A stretch of 34,884 nt of DNA from JBOHNS01 sp050730835. GTDB taxonomy: Bacteria; Patescibacteriota; Saccharimonadia; Saccharimonadales; UBA4665. Shown piece by piece: positions 7,959 through 15,109 of the stretch; the first letter of the stretch is position 1, and each line of letters opens with the position of its first letter. The notes under the pieces are model-generated. The model had not been told where the DNA came from, ran no database searches, and saw only the letters and a list, made by a program, of their open reading frames with translations. The stretch is taken from contig JBOHNS010000023.1 of assembly GCA_050730835.1 (NCBI GenBank), forward strand, positions 1 through 34,884, written 5' to 3'. Both the position numbers and the translations under genes were made by a program.

Positions 7959-8466
7959 GCGCCCCGCTGGCAGTTTTTGTGGCTTTAGCCTGGCTGCGAT
8001 CGGACTGATGATATTCGGCCATAGCCTCGGCAAAACGCTGAAACGATTTAATAAATTGCTGACGCTCGGAATCCGGCCAAGATTGCAAAATATCAGTTAT
8101 AATCTTGCGTTTAGCGGCTTGAATCCGCGCTAGCACGCGCCGGCCGGACGGGGTTAATTCCACTATGTGAACTCGGCGATCGTGAGCATCCGTCAAATGC
8201 GTCACCAAACCAGCTTGCTCCAGCTGCTGCAATTTGCGGCTGACCGATGGCATTTCAACGCCTAATCGACGCGCCAAATCCTTGACCGGGCAACCGCTTT
8301 TTGGCGCTTGAGCCAAATAATACAACAGCTGGCAGCCGGCCATATCGATCGAGACTTTGGCAATTGCCAAAATATTTTGCCAAGCCTGCGCCCGGCTCAT
8401 GGCCCGCCGAAAGCGCGTCATAGCGGCGTCTAAATTGTCTAAATCTTGCGCAAAATTATTAGTCAT
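7951..8466 (-). CDS. MarR-family transcriptional regulator
   Basis: A 171-aa winged-helix regulator. The helix-turn-helix is seen in GCPVKDLARRLGVEMPSVSRKLQQLEQAGLVTH (about residues 58-90), followed by the wing signature DAHDRRVHIVELTPSGRRVL. Flanking helices form the dimer interface. It is the first gene of the operon with the DHA2 exporter and is expected to repress both genes until a ligand binds. A perfect 17-bp palindrome at 8487-8503 lies across its promoter and is the likely operator. The ATG at 8464-8466 has no Shine-Dalgarno and sits 8 nt after a TATTAT -10 element, so the mRNA is probably leaderless. The C-terminal 15 residues are a Lys/Ala/Thr-rich tail. Confidence 0.92.
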   Translation of the reverse strand: MTNNFAQDLDNLDAAMTRFRRAMSRAQAWQNILAIAKVSIDMAGCQLLYYLAQAPKSGCPVKDLARRLGVEMPSVSRKLQQLEQAGLVTHLTDAHDRRVHIVELTPSGRRVLARIQAAKRKIITDILQSWPDSERQQFIKSFQRFAEAMAEYHQSDRSQAKATKTASGAHV

Positions 8467-8474
8467 TTAATCTA

Positions 8475-8503
8475 ATAATAGCATAGTTACTTAGCCTAAG
8501 TAA
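8475..8503 (-). promoter_or_regulatory. marR promoter with a perfect 17-bp palindromic operator
   Basis: On the minus strand TTACTT (8503-8498), a 17-bp spacer and TATTAT (8480-8475) make a plausible -35/-10 pair, with the ATG 8 nt further on. The palindrome TTACTTAG-C-CTAAGTAA (8487-8503) covers the -35 and half of the spacer, where a MarR dimer would block RNA polymerase. The palindrome is read directly; the regulatory role is inferred. Confidence 0.65.
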
Positions 8504-8592
8504 ATAGTTTTTTATAAATTCCATAATAAAAACGCCGCCTGGCGCAAGCACTAGCCCGAGCAGCGCATTTCGTCAAACCGATTATGGTAATT

Positions 8593-8712
8593 TTAGTAAA
8601 TAGATTTTAGCCGCTGTTTGGCTTCCGAGCGCTTCATGAATTGCCGGCGGCGGCGCAGTTTTTCCGGCTGCTCGTCAACTATTTGGTAATAATTTGTAAA
8701 TTGCTTCGACAT
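8593..8712 (-). CDS. small highly basic protein (39 aa), hypothetical
   Basis: A short ORF starting MSKQFTNYYQIVDEQPEKLR and continuing with a run of Arg, then FMKRSEAKQRLKSIY. The evidence for translation is a strong Shine-Dalgarno (TTGGAGG) 8-9 nt upstream of the ATG at 8710-8712. The sequence is rich in Lys/Arg/Gln and likely a single amphipathic helix. It may bind nucleic acid or ribosomes, which is only a guess from charge. It follows another small ORF by 36 nt on the same strand. I recognise no family. Confidence 0.55.
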   Translation of the reverse strand: MSKQFTNYYQIVDEQPEKLRRRRQFMKRSEAKQRLKSIY

Positions 8713-8748
8713 TTTTAGTGCCTCCAATTATTTTATTGTAAAGCATTA

Positions 8749-8889
8749 TTAGTATTGCGCTTGTGGCTTAAGTTTTTCTGTAAAAATTCCGACATAATTA
8801 TCGGCACAAGTCTTAAAAACGGCTCTAAATCTTCCAGTCAATCCCAAGCGCCCGCTGCCATACTGGCCTTTTGACGGATGTTCATTCAT
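8749..8889 (-). CDS. small hypothetical protein (46 aa)
   Basis: A minus-strand ORF with sequence MNEHPSKGQYGSGRLGLTGR continuing FRAVFKTCADNYVGIFTEKL and ending in two consecutive TAA codons. It has no Shine-Dalgarno, but TTGGAT, a 16-bp spacer and TATTAT end just before the ATG, compatible with a leaderless start. Composition looks like coding sequence rather than a random frame. It lies upstream of the 39-aa ORF and could share its transcript, and it is divergent from the LCP gene. The family is unknown. Confidence 0.4.
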   Translation of the reverse strand: MNEHPSKGQYGSGRLGLTGRFRAVFKTCADNYVGIFTEKLKPQAQY

Positions 8890-8944
8890 AATAGTATTTA
8901 CGCTTTAAAATCCAACCTAGCTTTTTAAGAAACTGCTTTTATTT

Positions 8945-10189
8945 ATGGCCAAAAAATATTTTGATATCAAGCCGCCCGCCAAAGTTACGCGCCGCTCAGT
9001 TAAAAAACAGCAAAACGCCGAGGCCAGGCGGCTGGCCGGCGAAAAGGCCAGCTTTCCGGGCTATGGCCGAACTTTGTCGGCTTATAATGACGATTATTTT
9101 GCCAAGGCCCAGCCAAAGCCCGGCCGGCTGAAACGCTTCCGAGCCAAAATCACCAAAAAGCGCGTCGTGCTATTTATCGTTGCCATAATTTTGGTCATCA
9201 TCGGCTATTTGGCTTTCAAATTTTATCATGATTTTTCGCGAGCGTTTGGCGGCAGCATTTTCGGCATTTTCCACAGCACGACGCTAAAGGGCGAAAGCAC
9301 TGGCCGCGTCAACATACTGCTGGCCGGCGATTCGGCCGACGATCCGGGGCATAACGGCGCTAATTTGACAGATTCGATTATGGTTATTAGCATCGACACC
9401 AAAGATAAAACCAAAAGCGCTTTATTATTAAGCGTGCCGCGCGATTTGTACCTGCACATTCCAAATTACGGCTATTCCAAAATCAATGCCGCCTACCAAG
9501 ACGGCAAGCAAGACCATTTTAGCGGCTACGGCTATCCAAACGGCGGGATGGGCCAGCTAGAGCAAATTGTTAGCCAAAAGCTGGGCATTCCAATTGATTA
9601 TTACGCCTTGATTGATTACGGCGCGCTAAGAGACGCTGTCAATGCCGTAGGGGGCATAACTATAAATATTCATAGCCCGGATCCGCGCGGCTTGTACGAT
9701 CCCAGCATTGATTATGCGACCGGCGGCCCATTAGTCGATTTGTCGAACGGCCAACATACGCTGAACGGCGAACAAGCACTTGATCTAGCCCGCGCCCGCG
9801 GCGACGCCTACGACTCATACGGTTTTCCGCAAGCTGATTTTAACCGCACCGAGCACCAACGCCAAATGATCGTCGCCCTCAAAAGTAAAGCCACGACCGT
9901 CGGCGTGCTAGCCAATCCCATAAAAGTCGGCCAACTATTCGACAGCGTCGGCAAAAACGTCAAAAGCGATTTAACCCTGAGCGATCTGCGCCGCCTGTAC
10001 ACGCTCACCAAACCAATCGGCGGCAACCACGTTGTCTCGGCCAACGTAAACGGGCCTACTAAAAATCCGCTACTAACCAGCTACACCACCACCAGCGGTC
10101 AAGACGCCCTGGTGCCCGCCGCCGGCCTGAATAATTACAGCCAAATCCAAAACTACGTAAATCAGCTAACCAAATTCACAAATAATTAA
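8945..10189 (+). CDS. LytR-CpsA-Psr (LCP) family cell-wall glycopolymer transferase
   Basis: Predicted membrane-anchored phosphotransferase that attaches undecaprenyl-linked glycopolymers to peptidoglycan on the outer face of the membrane. The 414-aa chain has a basic cytoplasmic N-terminus (residues 1-72), one membrane helix (about 73-92) and an extracellular LCP domain. Conserved features are LLAGDSADD (Asp129), LTDSIMVISID, LLLSVPRDLYLHIP (Arg166, Asp167), YSKINAAY, VNAVGGI, LNGEQALDLARARGD and FNRTEHQRQMI, the last holding catalytic and phosphate-binding Arg residues. It is a normal-length family member. The ATG lacks a clear Shine-Dalgarno. Its presence implies a Gram-positive-type envelope with wall polymers, in line with Saccharibacteria. 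Confidence 0.93.
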   Translation: MAKKYFDIKPPAKVTRRSVKKQQNAEARRLAGEKASFPGYGRTLSAYNDDYFAKAQPKPGRLKRFRAKITKKRVVLFIVAIILVIIGYLAFKFYHDFSRAFGGSIFGIFHSTTLKGESTGRVNILLAGDSADDPGHNGANLTDSIMVISIDTKDKTKSALLLSVPRDLYLHIPNYGYSKINAAYQDGKQDHFSGYGYPNGGMGQLEQIVSQKLGIPIDYYALIDYGALRDAVNAVGGITINIHSPDPRGLYDPSIDYATGGPLVDLSNGQHTLNGEQALDLARARGDAYDSYGFPQADFNRTEHQRQMIVALKSKATTVGVLANPIKVGQLFDSVGKNVKSDLTLSDLRRLYTLTKPIGGNHVVSANVNGPTKNPLLTSYTTTSGQDALVPAAGLNNYSQIQNYVNQLTKFTNN

Positions 10190-10232
10190 GCAATAAGATA
10201 ATACATAAATCAAAAATTCACATTTGCCCAAT

Positions 10233-10258
10233 CTGTCTCAAGGTCCGTCCTCAGACAG
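10233..10258. repeat. imperfect inverted repeat sharing 17 nt with a copy at 11671
   Basis: CTGTCT and AGACAG flank a GGTCCGTCC centre, forming an imperfect hairpin. GGTCCGTCCTCAGACAG (10242-10258) recurs exactly at 11671-11687. A second CTCAGACAG follows at once. It lies between the convergent LCP and toxin genes and may act as a terminator or be a REP-like element. Confidence 0.55.
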
Positions 10259-10282
10259 CCTCAGACAGATCTCAAGATACAA

Positions 10283-10540
10283 TTATCCGTACAGCTGGCT
10301 GTGCGTGCCAACCGCATCAAAAACCGCTTTATCCGCTTGCGGCAAATACAGGGCGCGGATGTCGCCGGTAATATTTATGCTTCGGTAATCTTTAAACTTG
10401 CCTTTTAGCTGATGATTGTGCAGGCTGGGCTGGAGCGGATCTTCGGTGAATTCACGGATAGCTATTTGCAATTTTTGTTTTATATTCGGGTCAAGTTTTT
10501 TGGCCTGCTTAATAAAATGTTTGGAATATGCAACCATCAT
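10283..10540 (-). CDS. YafQ/RelE-type toxin of a type II toxin-antitoxin system
   Basis: An 85-aa RelE/ParE-superfamily protein predicted to be a ribosome-dependent mRNA interferase. Signature pieces are YSKHFIKQAKKL at the N-terminus, LHNHQLKGKFKDYRSINITGDIRALY in the middle and the C-terminal GTHSQLYG. By comparison with E. coli YafQ, the candidate catalytic residues are His41, His43, Asp60, His80 and the terminal aromatic Tyr84. The start ATG at 10538-10540 overlaps the antitoxin stop (ATGA), so translation is coupled. It is the downstream gene of the operon, in the usual antitoxin-first order. Activity appears intact by motif. Confidence 0.87.
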   Translation of the reverse strand: MMVAYSKHFIKQAKKLDPNIKQKLQIAIREFTEDPLQPSLHNHQLKGKFKDYRSINITGDIRALYLPQADKAVFDAVGTHSQLYG

Positions 10541-10818
10541 TTAAGTTGCCGCGCCAGAAAGTCCAGTGCCTGGCCGTTGTCATCAAACTTATGGTAATCG
10601 CCGGCTGCAATTTGCTTGCGCGATGCCGTCAGCTGTTTGGCGGTTTGGCTATTGGGCACTTCCGGTATATCAAAAACCACACTTTGCTCCACAGCAAATC
10701 GCCGCAATTCATTATTCAAAACCGCGCTCAAACTAACACCTAGCCGGCTGGCAGTTTTGGCCGCCTGAGCCTTAAGCTTTGGATCGGTTTTTAAATTAAT
10801 AACGCTGTATTTATTCAT
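10537..10818 (-). CDS. RelB/DinJ-type antitoxin
   Basis: A 93-aa antitoxin starting at ATG 10816-10818 (MNKYSVINLKTDPKLKAQAAKTASRLG). An N-terminal ribbon-helix-helix (about residues 3-45, with SVINLKTDPKLKAQAA and GVSLSAVLNNELRRFA) provides dimerisation and DNA binding. The C-terminal part (DIPEVPNSQTAKQLTASRKQI) would wrap the toxin. A longer frame to 10893 contains promoter sequence and is rejected. The promoter is excellent (TTGACA, 18 bp, TATACT), with the ATG only 6 nt after the -10, so the mRNA should be leaderless. A 24-bp near-perfect palindrome over the -10 is the likely autorepression site. Confidence 0.88.
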   Translation of the reverse strand: MNKYSVINLKTDPKLKAQAAKTASRLGVSLSAVLNNELRRFAVEQSVVFDIPEVPNSQTAKQLTASRKQIAAGDYHKFDDNGQALDFLARQLK

Positions 10819-10854
10819 ACCAATAGTATATACAATTGGTACCCTGATTGTCAA
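10818..10854 (-). promoter_or_regulatory. antitoxin-toxin promoter with a 24-bp palindromic operator
   Basis: On the minus strand TTGACA (10854-10849), an 18-bp spacer and TATACT (10830-10825) precede ATG 10818. The palindrome at 10818-10841 has half-sites TACCAATTGTAT and ATACTATTGGTA (one mismatch). It spans the -10 up to the first base of the start codon, so the bound RelB-like RHH protein would block transcription. Confidence 0.75.
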
Positions 10855-10979
10855 CGGCCACAAACCGCCGCCATATTTTCTATCTGTCAACAAATAGCCA
10901 ATTCACGTTTTTCTAATCTATCTCAAGCACTGGCCTCGGGTAAATCTCAGCTAAGCCAAAATCAGCCTGCTAAATGTGA

Positions 10980-10985
10980 TATAAT
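10980..10985 (+). promoter_or_regulatory. -10 element upstream of the MNT gene
   Basis: TATAAT lies 9 nt before ATG 10995. There is no Shine-Dalgarno and no convincing -35. It is consistent with a leaderless transcript. Confidence 0.45.
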
Positions 10986-10994
10986 TTTATAGTT

Positions 10995-11285
10995 ATGGCT
11001 AATGCTGAATTAATGCTACCGGTGCCAATCGATGAATTGCGCCGGCTTTTACGCAAAAACGGCGTCAAAAAGGCGTCAGTTTTTGGCAGTTACGCCCGCG
11101 GAGAAGCAACTAATGGCAGCGATCTTGGCCTGCTCGTGGAGCTGCAAGACGGCAAAAATTATCTGGATTTAGGCAATCTGCAATACGAAATCGAGCAAAA
11201 ATTTTCCATAAAAGCCGATATCGCCACCAAGCTTAACCGTCATTTTGAACCATACATAACTCCCGAACTAATCAGCATTTTGTAA
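10995..11285 (+). CDS. MNT-type minimal nucleotidyltransferase with a mutated DxD motif (probably inactive)
   Basis: A 96-aa protein of the polymerase-beta-like MNT family, normally the antitoxin that AMPylates its HEPN toxin partner. The GSYARGEATNGSD segment matches the GSx10DxD motif, but the motif ends SDLGLLVE where active members have SDIDLLVE. The second catalytic Asp is therefore Gly. The rest of the fold looks complete (ISIKADIATKLN-like FSIKADIATKLNRHFEPYI). The stop TAA is followed immediately by the ATG of a HEPN pseudogene. Loss of the Asp together with decay of the partner suggests the module is dead, although a binding-only antitoxin role cannot be excluded. The -10 at 10980 implies a leaderless mRNA. 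Confidence 0.8.
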   Translation: MANAELMLPVPIDELRRLLRKNGVKKASVFGSYARGEATNGSDLGLLVELQDGKNYLDLGNLQYEIEQKFSIKADIATKLNRHFEPYITPELISIL

Positions 11286-11622
11286 ATGAACCAGCCGGAG
11301 CCAAATCTCAATTTTATTTTAGATACCTTGGCGAGCATCACAGATAATACGCCAAAAACCCGCGAAGTTTTTATGAGCGGCGCCAACGCCCAGGATGCGA
11401 CTTTGATGCGCCTGCAAGATATCGGCCAGTAATTAATTCGTATCCGCGACAAATTCCCCGCTTACTACGAGCAAAATCACACCGATGAATGGCCGAAGCT
11501 TATCGGCCTGCGCAACATCATCTCGCGACGGCTACCGCGAAGTTGACTTTGCAATTATCTGGGACATCGTCGAAAATCACCTGACTGATTTTACAAAAAG
11601 CATAACCCGCCTGATCAACTAG
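11286..11622 (+). pseudogene. HEPN toxin (DUF86/HepT-like) remnant with a nonsense codon and a 1-nt insertion
   Basis: Begins ATG 11286 directly after the MNT stop and reads MNQPEPNLNFILDTLASITD, then TREVFMSGANAQDATLMRLQDIGQ, and meets TAA at 11430-11432. The frame continues with LIRIRDKFPAYYEQN, DEWPKLIGLRNIIS, then is shifted by an extra G at or near 11527. Removing it gives RNIISHGYREVDFAIIWDIV and an ending FTKSITRLIN with stop at 11620-11622. That is a typical HepT C-terminus, and the insertion falls exactly at the His of the Rx4-6H RNase motif. CAA to TAA is the simplest origin of the stop. It would have encoded about 111 aa. Confidence 0.85.
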
Positions 11623-11666
11623 CTTTGTGGAAATATTTTATAAAATCCATAAAGCTTGCTGGCTTG

Positions 11667-11687
11667 CTGAGGTCCGTCCTCAGACAG
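11667..11687. repeat. hairpin repeat (CTGAGG-TCCGT-CCTCAG) related to the one at 10233
   Basis: A perfect 6-bp stem with a 5-nt loop (11667-11683), followed by ACAGAAAAAG. The last 17 nt match 10242-10258 exactly. It lies in the intergenic space between the HEPN remnant and the LamG pseudogene, and is either a REP-like element or a terminator. Confidence 0.6.
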
Positions 11688-11709
11688 AAAAAGTTTTTGT
11701 GAATTGTGT

Positions 11710-11726
11710 CCAAGACCTGGTCTTGG
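11710..11726. repeat. 17-bp palindrome CCAAGACCTGGTCTTGG, interspersed family copy 1
   Basis: A perfect 8-bp inverted repeat around one base. The same core recurs at 15065-15081. Both copies lie just beyond the 3' end of a minus-strand gene and share the flank GGAAAT, so they look like members of a dispersed palindromic family that may double as terminators. Confidence 0.65.
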
Positions 11727-11752
11727 AAATCTAAAAATGTTTTATAATAGGT

Positions 11753-13225
11753 TTAATCGGATAAATTATACAGCGTCTGGACTTCAGCCGGGTTCAGGGC
11801 GCGGTTGTAGACGCGGATGTCGGACAGGCTGCCGGAAAAGTAGTTGCCAGTTGAGTCGTCGTGGCCGATTTCAAACGTAGCGCTGGTGCTATCGGTGGTT
11901 TGGCTAATGACTTTATCCGCTACGCCGTCGACGTAAAAGGTTGTCGTGGTGCCAGTCATGGTTACAGTAGCAAGGTGCCAGTTGCCGTCGACTATATTGG
12001 CAGTACCAATGGCCGATGATGGCGAGCCTCCATTATGAAATAAGAATAGGTGGCCATCATTCAGCGTGCCAAAATAAATTGATCCGCTTGGCGAGCCTTG
12101 GCGGTTAGAAACAAATGGTTGCTAACTGTAGCCATAAGTCGTTTTAAACCACAAGCTAATAGAACTGTTGCTACCGAGCGTTACAGGTTTTGGAGTTGTA
12201 ATATCGTCGCTGCTTCCGTTGAAACTATAGGCGCTATCGGCTTGGCCTTTGCGGTCAGTGGTTAGCGTGGCGCCATTGACTGTGCCGTTGTTGGCGTACG
12301 GCGTGGCGTCTTTGGCGTTGCCGTTGAAGGGATAGGCTACTAGGCCGCGGCCGACAGAGAAATCCCGCGGGGGATGCAGCTTAATTTGGGAATTGTAATC
12401 GTTATACAGGTTTTTGATTTCGCTGGGCGACAAAATGCGGTTATAAAGCCGCGCGTCGTCCATCGTGCCGGCAAATTGTTGCGCACTACTGTTTTGGCCG
12501 ATTGTTAGCGGGTAGCCTTGAATAACAGTAGTGTAGCTCGTCGTATAAACCAACTGCCCATCAACATATAGTTTAGTGCCGTTATTTACGCCGCTTTGAA
12601 ACGTCTCAACCACATTGTGCCACTGATTATCGGGTAAATTTATGCCGCTGTCTCTCAGGGCGCTGCTACTCCAATCATAAATTGATAGCTGATTATTATA
12701 CAAAAAGATGCTGTAGACCTCCGTCTTATCGAAAACCGCGCGGTAGTTTGAACCGGCGTCTGCCGTTTTAAACCAAATCGACAGACTGCCGGTATTGAGT
12801 TGCGCCGTGCTGGGGTTGCCTAAATCAATATAATTACTGGTGCCATTGAAGCTATAGGCGCTGTTGGGCGTGCCTTTGCGATCATCGGTTAGCGTGGCGC
12901 CATTGATTGTGCCATTATCGGCGTAAGGCGTGCTGTCTTTGGCGTTGCCGTTTAGTGGCCAGTAGCCGACTAGACCTTTTTCGGCGCTATCAATGTTTAC
13001 GCCTGGCGGGGTTGGTTGGTTGGTTGTTGCTGGCGGATGACGTGGTTAGATTTATGGCGGCGTAGGTGGTGCCGCCTAGCACTAAGACGACCGAGGCAAT
13101 GCCCGCGGCTAGGACTAGGCTGGTCTGGACCAACGCCAGAAACATAGCCTGGTAAAATTTGAGTATTGATTCGGCTGTTGTTGGTTGGCGGCCGGCCGAT
13201 AATTTGGCTTATTTTTGTCTGGCAT
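11753..13225 (-). pseudogene. membrane-anchored surface protein with tandem LamG/concanavalin-like domains, disrupted
   Basis: Read on the minus strand, a possible start at 13225 leads to a membrane segment in another frame (FLALVQTSLVLAAGIASVVL, near 13143). A Thr/Pro linker follows in a third frame (PPATTNQPTPPGVN) after a frameshift near 13040. From there the frame is long and open. Three LamG-type units can be read: GLVGYWPLNGNAKDSTPYA, then SLSIWFKTADAG and LYVDGQLVYTT; next GLVAYPFNGNAKDATPYANN and SISLWFKTTYGYS. TAG at 12122-12124 interrupts this unit, which continues in frame (QPFVSNRQGSPSGSIYFGTL) to TAA 11753. LamG modules bind glycans or proteins on surfaces. At least one frameshift and one nonsense codon argue that it is inactive. 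Confidence 0.75.
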
Positions 13226-13350
13226 TTTGATGACTTTTTATGGCTAATTTTAGTTTTTTATCCTAAGTTGATTTTAATTATAGCATAAAGCAAAAAATTA
13301 AAGCTTCGGCCGTTACTACTTTACTACAAATCGTAACTCCCCGCCTCTGA

Positions 13351-14958
13351 CTAAAGTCGCTTGCCGGGGATTTTGGCTTTTAGTTTTTCTCTGGCCAGCG
13401 CGAATTCGTGGCGCCATTCGTAAAAGCCATAGCCGGCGGCAGCAACAATGGCGCCAACGAGCAAGATTATTTTCCAGTGCGTTTGGCTGTTTGAGGACGG
13501 AGATTTTACATCTTGAATTTTGCCGGCAGCGGCGGCCAGCGTTTTCCGGCAGCGGTTGGTGGCCGGGTTTCTGGTTTGGTCCGATGCGCAAGGTTTGAGC
13601 TGGCTGGTTGAGGCCCCGATTTTGCGACAACGATTGGTGGCTGGATTGCGTTGGTCGCCAGCTTGGCACGGTTTTAGCGAGCTGCTCGCCAAACTAATAT
13701 CGCGGCAGCGATTGGTCGCCGGATTTCGAGCTTGATTTGGATTGCACGGTCTTAGTGAAGAACCAGAGGCGATGTCGCGGCAGCGATGCGTCGCGGGATT
13801 TCGGTATTGATCAGCTCGGCACGGCACATAATTTGTCGGCGCGCTGGAATTAGCATGAGTTGGCTCGACCGGCGGAAAATAATTAGCGCTAAATGGGTGC
13901 GGCGCCGTTGTCCAGCGCCAAGTCGCGCCATCCAACGCCCAAGCTTCGCCAACTCGCTTGCTAGAGCTAGCGCTGGGATATTGAATAACCGGCTGATAAA
14001 TTTTGACGCCATTAGCGTCTTCCAGCCAAACGTAGCCGCCGGAATTGGTGATCGATAACGCCTTGCCATCATCGCGCGTAGCCAGCGTAAAATATTTGCC
14101 AGCACCAAGCATTTGATTAAAATGAAAGGTGTTAGTAAGGCTGTCGCTCTGGCCTTGATAGCCGATGCGCAAACGATAATCCGACAAATCAATCGCTGCC
14201 TTCATCGAGTTGTTCGGATCAGCCTTGTTCGAATTATAAAGTTTCACATAATCGGCACAATCCGGACTGGTATTATCGCTCGGCGAACAATTGCGGGCAC
14301 TAGGCAAAATCGACAAAATCTGCAAGCCTTTATCGCTCGGCGGCGGCGCATAAAGCCGGTCGCTATAAAGTCCGGCCGAACCAGTAATTTTTGAAACCGC
14401 GTAATCATCAGCGAAATTGCCATCCATAGTTCTGGTCGAATTCGGCGAGTTGCCACGTTGGTGCTGACGCGCAACATGACCAGCAGACAAATCGGTATTG
14501 CCAGGAATTATTACGGTTTGCTCGGTCTGATTTCCGCGGAAAATCTGAACTTTTGATAGCCACAAATTACTACAATTAACACCAAAATTCGGACTGACGC
14601 TGAAAATATCGGCTGCCGAATCCGTGCCCTGATTTTCAAACGTCAAATAATTTTTGGATAATATCCAAGCTGCCGGAAACTTAATCGCCGGTGAAGTTAT
14701 ACCGGCTTTGCAACTGTCAGAACCTTTAAGCATAAAACTAAAACTCCAACCGCTCAAATTAATCGGGGCATCCGATTGATCATAAATTTCCAAATCTTGC
14801 AAGGTTGAATGGCCGATAATGGAAGTTGCTAGAATGTTGGGCGAAGTAGTGGTTTGGGCAGGGTGCGAACCAACAGAAACGTTGGCCGCCGCAGCCGGCA
14901 AGACAGCCTGAAAACTTAAAACCATCACGCTTACCAAAAGTCCGAAAAATTTCTTCAC
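13351..14958 (-). CDS. secreted membrane-anchored protein with lamin-tail-like domains and four Cys-pair repeats
   Basis: 535 aa starting at GTG 14956-14958. A signal peptide (MKKFFGLLVSVMVLSFQAVL, cleaved after AAA) leads to two beta-rich regions resembling lamin tail domains. Examples are LQDLEIYDQSDAPINLSGWSF and, later, ADYVKLYNS with AAIDLSDYRLRIGYQ, GKYFTLATRD and GYVWLEDANGVKIYQ. Residues about 379-471 hold four tandem copies of a roughly 25-residue unit, PCxxxQxRNPATNRCRxI, each with two Cys. A membrane helix (about 495-515) and a basic tail end the chain. The architecture is that of a cell-surface adhesin or envelope protein facing outward. I associate the Cys-pair repeat with Saccharibacteria, from memory. 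The upstream promoter is TTGACA at 15019-15014. Confidence 0.8.
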   Translation of the reverse strand: MKKFFGLLVSVMVLSFQAVLPAAAANVSVGSHPAQTTTSPNILATSIIGHSTLQDLEIYDQSDAPINLSGWSFSFMLKGSDSCKAGITSPAIKFPAAWILSKNYLTFENQGTDSAADIFSVSPNFGVNCSNLWLSKVQIFRGNQTEQTVIIPGNTDLSAGHVARQHQRGNSPNSTRTMDGNFADDYAVSKITGSAGLYSDRLYAPPPSDKGLQILSILPSARNCSPSDNTSPDCADYVKLYNSNKADPNNSMKAAIDLSDYRLRIGYQGQSDSLTNTFHFNQMLGAGKYFTLATRDDGKALSITNSGGYVWLEDANGVKIYQPVIQYPSASSSKRVGEAWALDGATWRWTTAPHPFSANYFPPVEPTHANSSAPTNYVPCRADQYRNPATHRCRDIASGSSLRPCNPNQARNPATNRCRDISLASSSLKPCQAGDQRNPATNRCRKIGASTSQLKPCASDQTRNPATNRCRKTLAAAAGKIQDVKSPSSNSQTHWKIILLVGAIVAAAGYGFYEWRHEFALAREKLKAKIPGKRL

Positions 14959-14989
14959 TTTAAGTCCCCAGAATTATTGCTTTGCCGTC

Positions 14990-15019
14990 ATTGTGGCAAA
15001 AAATCTGTTAGCTTGTCAA
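14990..15019 (-). promoter_or_regulatory. promoter of the lamin-tail surface protein gene
   Basis: On the minus strand TTGACA (15019-15014), an 18-bp spacer and CACAAT (14995-14990) are followed by a leader of about 25 nt containing GGGGA before the GTG start. It is one of the few canonical -35 hexamers in the window. Confidence 0.5.
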
Positions 15020-15060
15020 ATCTTTTTTATTATGTTAAAGCTTATGCTTTACCCTTTACG

Positions 15061-15085
15061 ATTTCCAAGACCAGGTCTTGGAAAT
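15061..15085. repeat. 25-bp perfect palindrome, interspersed family copy 2
   Basis: ATTTCCAAGACC, a central A, then GGTCTTGGAAAT form a perfect 12-bp inverted repeat. The core is shared with 11710-11726. It lies between the LTD gene promoter and the 3' end of comEC and is possibly also the comEC terminator. Confidence 0.7.
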
Positions 15086-15109
15086 GAGAAAAGATGTTCT
15101 AGTATGTTT

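Noticed and set aside
1139..12124. Stop-codon recoding (TAA or TAG read as sense) as the explanation for in-frame stops
   Set aside because: TAG and TAA end many intact genes here (recA, ruvB, recX, marR use TAG; ruvA and yebC use TAA), so recoding is not supported.
13316..13669. Arg-rich ORF overlapping the Cys-repeat region
   Set aside because: It is a shadow frame of the tandem repeats of the lamin-tail protein, with repeat-derived composition.
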